DNA of 64,000 nucleotides from assembly GCA_003255065.1 (NCBI GenBank), contig QAOA01002502.1, forward strand, positions 1-64,000. The letters are read 5' to 3'. Source of the stretch: Cercis canadensis. Its lineage: Eukaryota; Streptophyta; Magnoliopsida; Fabales; Fabaceae. This document shows positions 1-11,189 of the stretch, piece after piece (the first letter of the stretch is position 1; each line of letters starts with the position of its first letter). The notes below the pieces were generated by a model, which was not told where the DNA came from, made no database searches, and saw only the letters and a program-made list of their open reading frames with translations. A program made the position numbers and the translations under genes.

Positions 1-1529
1 ACACACTAAGGAACCTCTCGCAGGTGCTCCCGAGGAACCACCAACACAACCATTTTCCGGCTTCCTTTTCACTTCAGCTGATGAGGAGGACTGGAAACCA
101 ACTGCTATAGAGCGGCAGTTGAGCCGCATAGAGGTCGAAGTCAATGGGACACGAGCCCGAATCGACCACATCATCATGGAGAACCATAAGGAGCAGCGAT
201 GTCTACACTAGTGGATGTCCTGTGAGCGAGTGCATCATCAGTGGATGCAGTCTACCTTACAGATGATGTGCAAGTTTATGGGACTTCAACCTCCCCAACC
301 GCCTAGCCCGCCTGTCTTCCAGGATTCGGTGGATGATGCGGACCCGTTGCTTTTGGTCAAACTGATTTGCCTTCCACTCACTTCATCCCATGCACCACCT
401 CCTAAGTCTTTGAATGCACAATGAACCAAACTTGCTTCTGCACCACACTCTGAGCATTCGGGAGAGCCACCTGAGGAGTAGTTTGTCTTTATTTATTTCT
501 CTTTACAATTTACTTTTGACATTACTTAGTTCATTGTTTAGTTTAAATTTCATAGTCCTAGACCTTTTAACTTTTTTTTTTTGTCTAGTTATCTAATTCC
601 CTTTGCAACCTCACCTTTCGCATCATTGGGATGTCACCATCACCCGTCCAGGACATCAAGAGCCTCATCATCAAAGGAGTATCTATCCTTTTATTTTAGC
701 TTTCCATACATTGAGGACAATGTGTTGCTTAAGTATTTTTTATGCTTTAACTTGGTATGCTTGAACTTGATGCTTGAACTTGTTTACTTTAACTAGACAA
801 GTTATAAGTTCCTGAAGTAATTCAAACTAGAATAGTGTGCTCCTGAGGTGATATTCTTGGGTAATCTTTTTTTTATTATTTTCTAGTTTTATTATCTTTG
901 CTTAATACCTTACATTTTAGCTAGTTACATTATAAGGTAACCACTTGGGTTCAATGGACCTGGGACATTGAAATAAAACCTTGTACTAGTTAGCCTTAAG
1001 TATCTGATTTGAATACCCTGTGCTTGAAAAAAATGAAAATTTGAATAAAATTGAGTAGCTGATTTGAGCATAGTGAGGCACTGCTATTCTACCTTTTGTG
1101 CTTGAAACTGGAGAAGGGTATGAGCATGCCAATAAAGCATAACTAGTTGAATGTAGGTCGTAGGCAATGACTGGATACCAAATCCTAGGACCCCAAACTA
1201 TGCAAGAAAAGGAAAAAAAAAAAAAGTAATAGCACACTGGAGTTCTTAACAGAAAAGAAAAGAAAAGAAAATGTGTCATGTTGAGAACATTGTAATAAAC
1301 ACAGGGTAATTCTGTCTAGATACCGAGGGGTGAGCTAAGGCAAATCTATGATTCAATGACTGGGTTCATGAGTTGAGTGTAGGAATTGACTAGTGCAGTT
1401 GTTGAGGGTAAAGTACCTAGCATAAACTTCTTTGAACTGAATTTTTTTTTTCAGGGATAGAGCTTATTGAGAGATTTGTTCTAATTTGAATTGCTTGAGG
1501 ACAAGCAAACGCTTAAGTGTGGGGGGATT
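1..1529 (+). mobile_element. 3' internal end of a Tat/Athila-clade Ty3/gypsy element
   Basis: This is the tail of a retrotransposon that enters from the left edge. The first ~400 bases translate in part to a hydrophilic, proline- and glutamate-rich protein of the kind carried 3' of pol in this clade. The rest is AT-rich spacer. It closes with a purine-rich polypurine tract, AGTGTGGGGGGATT, at about 1516-1529, preceded by the GAGGACAAGCAAACG-like stretch typical of Athila and Tat elements, directly before an LTR starting TGATATTT. The body is a fossil remnant. Assignment to Ty3/gypsy is firm from the tract-LTR junction; Tat versus Athila is not settled. Confidence 0.7.
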
Positions 1530-1837
1530 TGATATTTGGTTATTTCAGCTATTAGTTTCATGCTTTGTTTATGCATTCTCACCCACAATTGATTAAATTT
1601 ACTTTAAACATAGTACTTAATCCATGTATTTGTGTTATCAGGTGTATCTCTTGTTGGTCAAGCAAGCAAAGGGAAGGATTTTAGGGAATTTTTTGAGCAA
1701 AGTGCAGAGAAAGTAGAGAAGTCTGAAGTTCAAACAAAGGACACGGCCGTGCACACGACCATGTGTGTGCCTATGTCAAGCCTCCATAAGTACTTGCTGA
1801 AGCTTACTGAAGAACACGACCATGACTGTGAAGAACA

Positions 1838-3293
1838 TGATAAACACACTTTTTATACAGTAATTAACCCTCATTTTTAGTCTCTTTAACCTCTTTTGGG
1901 CTAAATTGATTGGGCTTGGATCATATTTCATTAGTTGGGTTCCAATTGGGCCTAATTGTGTTTTTCAGCATTATTGAGAATTTTACACTGTCTCTGTATT
2001 TCAAGCATAACTTGAGTTCTAGACATTTGATAATTATGAATCTTATATTTTAGGAAAGCTGAGAGAAATTCTCTACAACTTTCATTCAGATCCCCAAGCC
2101 TAATTTGGATGTCCAGTGAGTCAAATTTAGCCTGAAAGTCATAGCAAAGATGTTGTCGCTGGATCCTAACCTGTATGAAGAGATTGGGCCATAACTTAGG
2201 TTGTGGGTGTTGTATGGACCTAAAACTAGTACCATTGGATATCTAAGACATAAAGCTTCAAATATCATGAATACAAATTCTCTAAATTGTGGTATTTTGA
2301 TGGTGCTATTGCCCCTTGAAGTCAATTGATGAGTCCAGAGAACAGTTAAGAGTAAAATGGGTCTAACTTTCTCTTCCCAAGCCCAATTAAGCCCAAACCG
2401 GGGCCCAATTAAAGCTAAGAGCCAGAGGATTAATTCTAACCTAGGGGTAATCTGGGTGTCTAATTATTTTAGAGGGTTACAAGTAGGTTAAAGAGGTAGA
2501 CGTTTTACACATTCCATTCTAGACAGTTTTTCCTTGCCTCTTTTCTCTCTAGTAGTTTTCTTTGCATTTTTTTGTAATTGATCATTCCTTCATGTTCATG
2601 GAGGGCTAGTCATTTAAATCAATCTAACTTTTGGCTGTTCTGATTATTAATTATGAGATTCTATTTAATTGTTATTTATTCAGTAATTAATCAATTTCTT
2701 TCCATCTTTTGCTTAATTCTTTTTGAGTTGCTTAAATTCATATTTGAATGTTCATGTGATAATTGATTAATTTCATATATTAAAAGATGATTGTAAAGAT
2801 TAAACAATGTTTCAAAGGTTTTTGATGGATTGTTTAAGCTTGGTTGGATTATGGACTTAGGTTAATCTACACTTAATTTGATGCTTAATTCAGTAAACCC
2901 TAATTAATCGGATTCTAGATGCTTATCCAGTAAAGATCCATAGAACACCTTGAGGCTTCTTAATGTGATGTAAGACCAAGAATTAGATTAATTACTGAAT
3001 GAATCTTTTGTAATCAAGGACGGATTAAAATCAGGATTAGCTATAACCCTAGATTAGTTGCTTTCTTAATTCGGTTTACTATCTTTTAATTATTTTTTGT
3101 TGATTAATTCTGCAAATCAACCCCCTATTTGTTAAACTCCTTAAACTAATTTCCTAATTAGAATAATCATAGGGCTTGACTCAGTGTTACCTTATGCTAC
3201 AAGTATTGTTGGTGAACCGGATATAAATTGACTAACTTTATTAGCCTCGATAGCTCATCACCTGTGTTAGTCAGCTAGAGACCACCTTGAAGT
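1838..3293 (+). repeat. Diverged solo LTR of the Athila-like family
   Basis: From TGATAAACACAC onward the sequence follows the LTR of the Athila-type element at 31967-43270: the 'ttgggcttgg(a/g)tcatatttcat' block, 'tttttcagcattattgag', and the 'ctacaactttcattcag' block, in the same order. Divergence is clearly greater than for the copy at 3694. Possible target duplications GAACA occur at 1833-1837 and 3294-3298, which would give exactly the same length (1456 bp) as the neighbouring solo LTR. The right end does not look like a normal CA terminus, so that boundary is tentative. Confidence 0.5.
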
Positions 3294-3489
3294 GAACACG
3301 CCTATAAGCTAGAGAAGCACAGGCCATGTTGAGATGAACATGGCCTGAAGCAGAGAAGACATGACAGTGTCTAAGACCGTGTCTGAAGTCTAGAAAGTCA
3401 ATTTAAGTGACATGGCCAAACCAATAAGTTAACACGGCCGTGTCTATCCCATGTTTGAGCTAGTGAAGGCTAAACCCCAAGGTTCCAAA

Positions 3490-3502
3490 TAGTATATATA
3501 TG
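3490..3502 (+). promoter_or_regulatory. TATA box of the left LTR
   Basis: TAGTATATATATG lies about 1.9 kb into the LTR as it stands, just 3' of the CACGGCCGTG-rich stretch, in the position expected for the U3 promoter. It is a sequence match only. Confidence 0.4.
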
Positions 3503-3693
3503 AACCTTAAAGGGGAAGTACGAAAAACATCTTTGACATCAAAGGCAAGGACGACAATCAGACTTGGAAGGCTTGGAGACGAAACAAGACTGAACCTTGG
3601 AAGGAATTCATGAGAATGAGTTTTTCTGATTCTGTCCTTTCTTCTATGTATTCTTCTAGTATAGTTTTTATCATGAGGTAAATTGTAAATGTC

Positions 3694-5149
3694 TAATGAA
3701 CAGTATTTTTATATATTAATTAATCCCCATTTTTAACCTCCTAATCCTATTTTGGGCCTATTTGATTGGGCTTGGGTCATATTTCATTAATTAGGTTCAA
3801 ATTGGGCTTAAGTTTGTTTTTCAGCATTATTAGGATTTTGACACTATTCTGTATTTCGGGTATATATTTAGTTCTGAATGTCTAAAATTTGTGATTCTTA
3901 CCTTGTAGGAAATCTAAGAGTATTATCTACAACTTTCATTCAGATCTCCAAGGCCAATTTAGACATTCAGTGGGTCAAATTTAACCCGGAAGTCAGAGTA
4001 GAGTTACTGCCGCTGGATCCTGACCCGCATGCAGTGTTTGGACCATAACTTGTGCTGTACATGTCGTATGGACTTGAAACTGGTCCCATTGGAAAGCTAC
4101 GATGCAGGGCTTCAATTATTATGAAGTTTGGTTCAACAACTTATGAAGTTAAGATGGTCTTATTACTTGTCGAAAATGGCTGATTAGTCCAGAGACCTAT
4201 ATGGACCTAGATGGACTTAAATAGGCTTAACTTCCTTAATTCAGGCCCAATTAGGCCCAAATCGGAGCCCATTTGAAGCTGAGGTCCAGAGGTTTAAACT
4301 AAGTTAGGGGTAAATTGGGTGTGCATGAAAGTTAGGAAGTTTTAATCAGAGAAAGGAGGCAGACGAGCAATCAATTCTAGATTAGACAGTTTTAGTTTTC
4401 TCTCTTGTATTTGCTGGAACTTATTGAACTATGGTTTTCTTCCCTCATTGGAGCTTGGATTTCATGACCATGGAGGAGTAGAACTCTTGTAACCAAGTTA
4501 GACTTCTGATTAAATTTGGTTTTGTTCTTGAGATTATGTACTTAATTTGATTAAGCTTAATGCGATTTCATTTTTCATCAGATTCTAATTGTCTGGATAT
4601 TTTATATGGATCATGGAGATCTTTGTGATTTATATGGATGTTTAGGTGTGAAATAGAATTTAGATTGATTAATCTTTAATTCTGTGCATGAATCATTTGA
4701 AGAATTGCTAATTGAGGTTCGGTTTTCAGATTAGCCACTAATTGCTTAATCATTGTGATTACAAGATTAGTAGTTGAATGAGGTTAATCAAATTCTAAGT
4801 GATAACTTAGTAGAAATAATTAGTCATAATTAGAGATTTTGGTTGTGATTAAACTCAATTAGCATTGCTGCATTAGGACTTAATCACTCATGTTAATCTA
4901 GGGTGGATCAAACCAGTTTATGGATGAATGTCTAGCTAGGTTACGTTTTAATCAACTTAATTAATCCTATTTCAATTCTATTTTTTTACAATCTAGAAAT
5001 ACAATTCTGTTTTACAATCCCCTGTTTTTAACTTGAAATTATTAATTACACATTGCATTCCTTGTGAGACAAACCCGGATTATGCCCTCTATTGCATTCT
5101 AATTAGGGGATTCGGTTTAATTTAATTGGTTAAGCGACATTTCCAATCA
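3694..5149 (+). repeat. Solo LTR of the Athila-like family with 5-bp target duplication
   Basis: This 1456-bp unit starts TAATGAACAG (TGATGAACA in the relatives) and ends CCAATCA. It matches, in reverse orientation, the two LTRs of the element at 31967-43270. It is flanked by identical 5-bp repeats ATGTC at 3689-3693 and 5150-5154. No internal region is present, so it is a solo LTR left by LTR-LTR recombination. It interrupts the left-edge LTR: the flanks read continuously across it once one ATGTC is dropped. Confidence 0.85.
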
Positions 5150-5873
5150 ATGTCTAGATAGGATGAACCCTAGAATTATATTTATACTCTTCTCCCTTTA
5201 ACTTAATAAGAATTTACCTTTCCTTTCTTAGAATTGTTTATGATTATTATTTGTGTTGAATTAATAAAGCATGCCATTAATTTAATAACAAATTTCAGTT
5301 TAGGAATTGAGAAATTGTAAATTGAACAAGATCACTTATAGGCAATAGGATTTACATGGAATCCTAGAGATAGAATCACATAAGTCTTCTGGTTAGGGTT
5401 AACTTAATATAAGGAATTCGCAGAACGTAAACTAATGCATTCCTAGGGGTGTTGATTAGGAAGAGATTTCAATCATTCAACCTAAGAATAGTTGTCATAT
5501 TGCTTGAGAAAGAATAACACATAATTCAAGAATTTCCATCAGTCTAAGTAAAGAATTGGTGATTATTGAGTTAAAGATGAAAGTACAAGGTTAAATTCTA
5601 AGGGGATTCTTATCTAGGTTTGTCTATCTAAATCAAAAAACTTATTGAATTCATTGTTATTATTTTCTTGTCTTGCTTATATTAGTTTAAATTAAATAGT
5701 TCATTAGTTTAGCCACAATTCTGAGACTAGATAATAGAAAAATGATTAATAATAATAACTATAGTCCTCGTGAGAATGATATCCGTACTCAATTAAGCTA
5801 TTCTACAAAACGATAGGTACACTTGCCTAGAGTAATTGTAGCATTGATTTAATTGGATACTTTACGAACATCA

Positions 5874-7040
5874 ATAGCTCTAGCAGTGTTTAGTCTTTTA
5901 ATTCTTTCTAGAACTATAGAGCTCGGAATTTAGCACTGTTTGTCTTAATAGAACCATAAGACAAGTGTCCTCGATGTGTACAAGTTCAGAATTTTTGAAC
6001 TTTTTCACTGCTTCCAGTTACAATTTGAACATGGCTGTTTTAGATAGTTGATTAGCATATGCATTTATTGAGTTTTCTCCAGTTTTATATTTTGATTCAT
6101 GGCTTTTTGGATAAATCATTAGCATGTGAATTCTTTAAATTTTCTTTAGATTTGTATCTTAATAAGTGTGGCAGTCTCGGTATGTTTTACCTCGCTTCCC
6201 ACTGTATTTTTGTTTTATGTGTTTAGCTGCCATTTTAGTGCATTTTACTGATCTGGGCATGTGTGATGGCTGTTGAAAAGCTATATGAGCATGCTTTGGT
6301 CGATGTTGCTCCGCTATTCTAATGCTCTATATTAGTATTCACCCTTATGCTATTTTAGCACAAAAAGAGATTGATTATGCACTGTTGAGCTACTTTAAAG
6401 GGGTTGTGTTCTTGTCTGAAATACTTGGCTATTCTTTTAGAAAATAACCCACCATTTTCTTCCTTGTTGTTTTGATTTATTTTTGCTGCTGCCCTCCCCC
6501 TGTTTAAGTGACTGTTTCTAGCCTACTTGCATGCCTCATCTAAATTTTGTTTTAGTAAATTTCCCATGGCTATTTCGGGAATGTTTTGAGTTCATTTCTT
6601 TTGTTGTTTTGGGTTTATTTTTTGCACTATTTGAGCTATTTTTGGGTTATTTGCTATGATGTTATGGATTTATTTTCCTTGCCTTTTGTATTGTCTTTTT
6701 TTTTTTTGGGTTTGCTTGACATCCAGTTTGGGGTTTATTGCTAGCACTTTTTGAGTTATTTTGGGCTATTTACTATTATGNATGGCTATTTCGGGAATGT
6801 TCTGAGTTCATTTCTTTTGTTGTTTTGGGTTTATTTTCTGCACTATTTGAGCTATTTTTGGGTTATTTGCTATGATGTTATGGATTTATTTTCCTTGCCT
6901 TTTGTATTGTCTTTTTTTTTTGGGTTTGCTTGACATCCAGTTCGGGGTTTATTGCTAGCACTTTTTGAGTTATTTTGGGCTATTTACTATTATGGTTTAG
7001 GGGGAGTGTCTTGAATTTTAGGTGGGGGCTGTTCCGGGTT
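5874..7040. other. AT-rich stretch without a recognisable gene; contains an N-flanked duplication
   Basis: No credible coding exon was seen. It is T-rich on the plus strand. Positions 6566-6780 are repeated nearly exactly at 6782-6995 on either side of a single N at 6781, which looks like an assembly join rather than a true tandem duplication. Confidence 0.6.
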
Positions 7041-7274
7041 TTCATTTCTCATGCACTGATGCGATCCAAGGTAGCATGACCAAGGAGGTCGAGGCTAGGG
7101 TTGAAATTGAAGGTCCTTTGACAAGGGCATGAGCCAAGAAATTGCAACTCAATGTGGGATTGTTAATGCAACAAGCTTGCAAGGATTTGAACACACATGG
7201 GTTGGAGGGCAAGAATGAAGATCAAGCTAAATGGATTGTTTGCATGCGAGCTACATCAAGTTAAGAGTGAAGAC

Positions 7275-7591
7275 TGTAGCTCATAGTTATTTGGTCAATA
7301 GTCTTTGTAATTTGATATTATTGTTGGGCCGAATAGCTATGTAATTAAGGCCTTTATTTTTTGAGTTATTTCTTGAGACTTTGTTTTGGGCTAAGTTTGT
7401 AATAATGGCCCATGTTGAACTTCTATTAGGGCTGGTCATGACTTAAGCCACTTAGGGCTTGCTTAGTTAGGTTTTAGGGTCTTTGGATCGGTTTAGGTTC
7501 GATTACCCACCCAGCTCACTAAAACCACCTCACAAATACTTTAAGGAGTTGATTGCCTTTGTCATCGGCATTCATTGAACTTTGCTTATCA
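7275..7591 (+). repeat. Short LTR of the 7-kb Ty3/gypsy remnant
   Basis: It starts TGTAGCTCATAG and ends TTGCTTATCA, so it has TG...CA ends, about 317 bp. It is matched in reverse by 16886-17196 with the same ends. The base-pairing site for initiator-Met tRNA appears weakly conserved just downstream (TTGGTATTGAGAGG versus the usual TGGTATCAGAGC). Confidence 0.55.
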
Positions 7592-8157
7592 AATTGGTAT
7601 TGAGAGGTTTTTACTTTTTTCTCTCTATTGAGAGCTATAGACCAGCTAGGGTACAACTAGCTTGGTGCTAGAATCTTATCACTCCTAATCCCTTTTTTCC
7701 CTGGAGTGTGGTGATTCAATCACTTCTCCATCTAATTGGAAGTTGGTTCTTGAGTCTTTGTGCTTGAGAGGTTTAGCTGCATTGCTGAGTAGCTCATTCC
7801 AAGTTCAAGGGTCTTCATTTCATCTGAAATCTGGTTGCATACTCTTGGTTTGAGCTTGAATGAATGAATCCTTCAAAGAACTCTATGGGTTGAGAATCCT
7901 TGTTTCTGTTTTAGCTTGAGAAATTGATTAATTTCATTTGAGTCCTTGGTAACTGACTCAATTTAAATAATTCCATCTATGTCCTAAAGGAAGCTTCATG
8001 GAAATTGCCTGATACCTTGGAATATGCTTTGAATTATGGCTGGAATCTTGTGTTTTTTTAGGTAATTAGCAATTTTCATAACTTAGTCTTAATTTTGGCT
8101 AGCTTAATTTCTTCATTGTTGCTTAGTTTAATTTGTACGTGTTATATATAAAATATA

Positions 8158-8841
8158 TATGATTCTTTAATGATAAGTTAAGCAATTCTAATTCTATTTG
8201 ACTCTGATTTTGTTTCAATTTCCTAATTTCTTCTTTGACTCCTTTGATTTCATTTTGAAGATCTTTGACAGTAACTACATGTTGTTTTGAATTCATTTTT
8301 GAAAGTATATCACTAAGACTTATAGGCTTAATGTTGGGTATACTTGGTTTCTCTTGATCCATGATATCTTGTACCTTTAAAAGATATTCTTTTTTTATTT
8401 CATCATCCTCTATCTTTTCTACGATATCTATGAGAAAATGAGTTTTTATTAAATAACATTTATTGACTTCTTGCAATTTTCATCACAATCTGGATCTTTG
8501 CAATTTTGAATACAAGGTTCACCTGTTACAGATTCAGATGATTCTGAAGCAGATGATTTATTTTGAACATCATAAATATTTTCNCTTGTTGCAGATTCAG
8601 ATGATTCTGAAGCAGATGATTTATTTTGAACATCATAAATATTTTCTAGTTGATCATCTTCAGACTTCTGTTCTAAAGGATCTTTTTCAGATTCATTATT
8701 TGAGTTTGAGACTTGGTTGATGAATAACTTACTTAATTCTTCTTTTAATTCATCACTAATATTTAATGAATTTATCTTTTTCTTCATTGGACAATTATTC
8801 TTATAATGTCCTATCTGACCACACCTATAACAAACTGGACC
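8158..8841 (-). mobile_element. Endogenous caulimovirid (plant pararetrovirus) fragment
   Basis: On the minus strand, reading down from about 8830, a CCHC zinc knuckle (CYRCGQIGHYKNNCP) is followed by a lysine-rich basic segment (MKKKINS), a serine/glutamate-rich tail and a coiled-coil-like region (VKDLQNEIKGVKEEIRKLKQ). This is the order found at the C-terminal end of caulimovirid coat proteins and just beyond. The fragment interrupts the leader of a retrotransposon: the inverted relative has uninterrupted sequence there. Both junctions lie in AT dinucleotide repeats. It is a partial fossil of about 0.7 kb, with a small N-flanked duplication at 8584. Petuvirus or florendovirus affinity is a guess. 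Confidence 0.6.
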
Positions 8842-8859
8842 ATATATATATATATATAT
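8842..8859. repeat. (AT)n microsatellite at the caulimovirid junction
   Basis: Nine AT units lie between the zinc-knuckle end of the caulimovirid fragment and the resumed retrotransposon leader. A shorter run (about 8145-8160) marks the other junction. Confidence 0.85.
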
Positions 8860-9490
8860 GGTTGGACCAAATTGTTCTTGAGGTGTGATATAAAAAAAAA
8901 ATTCTGGTCAAAGAAAACATTGAAAAATTAATATTGTTAAGGTCCAAAAGAACAAGCTATGGAAGGAAAATTATTACTAAAGAGCATGAGCCAAATGCTC
9001 GTGAGCTAAGCTTAAAAAAGCTATAACTCCAAAAATTGAGCTAAGTCTAGTGGATTGCTTGCTACCCTGTTTATGGCCATCATTGCTTATTTCATGGTAG
9101 CTTAATTGATTTCCAAGTGGTTTGTCTATTCTAAGGACATTTGCATCTATTATTTGTTCCATTCTAGTGCTTGAAATTTGTTGTTCTTGGTTGTTTCAAA
9201 TGATGTTCTGTTTCTTTTGTCTCGGGTTCTGTAGTTTAAAATGCTACTTTTGTTGTTTCATTTGTTTTCTTGCTGTCCTATTTGCTTATATCCTTGTTAA
9301 GTGATTGTCTTGAGAAATTCAAGTTGCTTCACGTCACACACCACATGCAAATTTGTTCTTCTTCCATGCTACATTAAAAATTGGTTGTTTGATTTGGTCT
9401 TGGTTACTCTTGCTAAGTTGCTGCCTAGCTGTGACTCTTAGCTTGCTCTAGAGAGTCTAAGAGAAGAATTGAGTGGAAAAACTAAAAATT

Positions 9491-11010
9491 AGTTGCTTGG
9501 CTTTCCTTATGGTAATGATTGGATTACATTTTAGCATTAACTTTCTATTATAAATTTAGTTGATTATATTTTAATTTTATCCAACTTTTGATTTGTGGCT
9601 TTTGTTATTTTCTCTAGATGATGATGATGTTGCAACCAAAGGTAATCTTTTTACTTTAAGTACTATGTCCATTGGTGGTTCTATTGTACTTAATGAGACT
9701 ATTGATGAAAGAGATGAATGTGAAGAAGACAATGAGGAGGATTATTTATTAATTAATGACTATGTTATTTTATCTTGTTTGATATCACGCTTATGTTAGT
9801 TGATTTGGTATTTGGATGAATTCTTTAAGTTGAAAGATTGTTTATGCATGAATATTGACTGATTGGTACTTTAAATTATGGTTGTGGATGAATTTTTTTA
9901 TTATGGATGACCATATGATATGTAAAAGATATACTTGTTTTATAAATAAGCATTATTTTGTATATAGGTTTGGTGAAGAATAACCAAACATATCTAAGAC
10001 CATACTAACTATGCTTATGGACAATTTTTACTATTGAACATATAGTTTTATATAAATTATTGGTACTATATACATTATGGTTTATGAATATTAACATCAA
10101 ATAAAAACAAAAATAATTCTTGGTAATATATAAATTAAAGTTTTAGATCACAAATTTTTTTCGAACAAAATAAATATTAACATTTAATAGACTATAAATA
10201 TTTTTTCGAAAAATAATATTGTATATACGTAGAAGCGATAAACCAATGATATAAAATACACAAGATATAACATGGTTTGATTTTAATGTAAAACCTATTT
10301 CCATGGTATACATTAATCTAAGCTAACAAATTAAAGTTTAGGAAGCTAAGTTAAATTCAGATATTATTAAATGTACATGCATGGTTAAGTAGGGTGAAAT
10401 AAAGAAACATGTAACTGGCAAAATTAAGAAACAAAGCTAATGTTGATTTGTGAATAAAATTTAGCATCATTTATCACCAAAATGATAGAGCAACCTAAAA
10501 AGCATCACATAGATGTGTATCCATGGCTAGTCTTTAATCACTTCTTTGAGATTGCATACTCATTGCATAAAAGAGACACAATCTCATTCATTTCAGCACC
10601 AAGAAATATCCAATGCCTACCAAACATCCCTCTACATATACAACCATCTATAAATCTTATTGAACTCCGCTTATACCATATAAGACAAACTCCTTTAAAA
10701 TGCAAAGGCCACCAAAGATAAGTAGAACATGCAGCCACTATATAAATGGATAAATGGTCAAATTTTTCTCCATTCATTAGTATATAACAAATATTGAACT
10801 TCACAACATATAAGAAAGCTAAAATAAGAAAAATCAAATAATCTAAAATAGAGATAGCTTAATGAAACAATATATGACATGACCATTAACCAATATCATG
10901 TTCATTTGGTGAGAAACTAAGTAAAGTACAAAAGTTTACATATCACCTAATATATTGGGCTTATCTACAAACTCAATAGCTTTTTGGTCAACCTCAAAAT
11001 CTAGTCCTAG
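9491..11010. other. AT-rich intergenic stretch with no assignable gene
   Basis: Nothing is assignable. An open stretch at about 9614-9799 encodes an acidic peptide (DDDDVATKGN, later DECEEDNEEDY) preceded by a fair splice acceptor (TTTTCTCTAG). It has no recognisable domain and no partner exon, so it is not called as a gene. Confidence 0.55.
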
Positions 11011-11157
11011 ATCATTTGAAATATTTAGTGACCCCTAAATATTGCTACATCAACAAGCATATACGGTTCTTCAATTTGGTTAAACTTAATTAATCCATAA
11101 CCCTTGTCACTCCAATTTTCTCCCCATGAGTTATTCACAATACATAAATCTATCTTT

Positions 11158-11189
<32 letters not shown>

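Larger units (their letters stand above)
1530..5873 (+). repeat. 3' LTR of the left-edge Ty3/gypsy element, interrupted by two solo LTRs
   Basis: The LTR starts TGATATTTGG right after the polypurine tract and ends ACGAACATCA, giving matching TGAT...ATCA ends. Its own sequence is rich in copies of the palindrome CACGGCCGTG, near 1742 and 3434, which is common in LTRs of this clade. Two foreign solo LTRs (about 1838-3293 and 3694-5149) interrupt it. Without them and their target duplications the LTR is about 1.4 kb. The 5' partner lies outside the window, so age cannot be estimated here. Confidence 0.65.
7041..9490 (+). mobile_element. Ty3/gypsy remnant: pol tail, one LTR, leader
   Basis: About 7047-7260 encodes the C-terminal tail of a Ty3/gypsy polyprotein, including DAIQG and a GPLTRA-type motif. 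It is followed by a short LTR (7275-7591), a primer-binding-site-like TTGGTATTGAGAGG at about 7594, and then 1.2 kb of leader sequence (7592-8157 and 8862-9490) homologous to the leader of the inverted relative at 16.6-20.9 kb. No gag follows. The leader is split by a caulimovirid fragment. The order pol tail-LTR-leader means that material from two element units meets at one LTR. It is an old, incomplete fossil. Confidence 0.6.

Noticed and set aside
986-1279. 97-residue minus-strand frame
   Set aside because: Lies in AT-rich 3' spacer of a retrotransposon and is compositional.
10482-10837. Open frames on both strands (79 and 99 residues)
   Set aside because: No domain, no splice partner, and they overlap on opposite strands; chance open frames.
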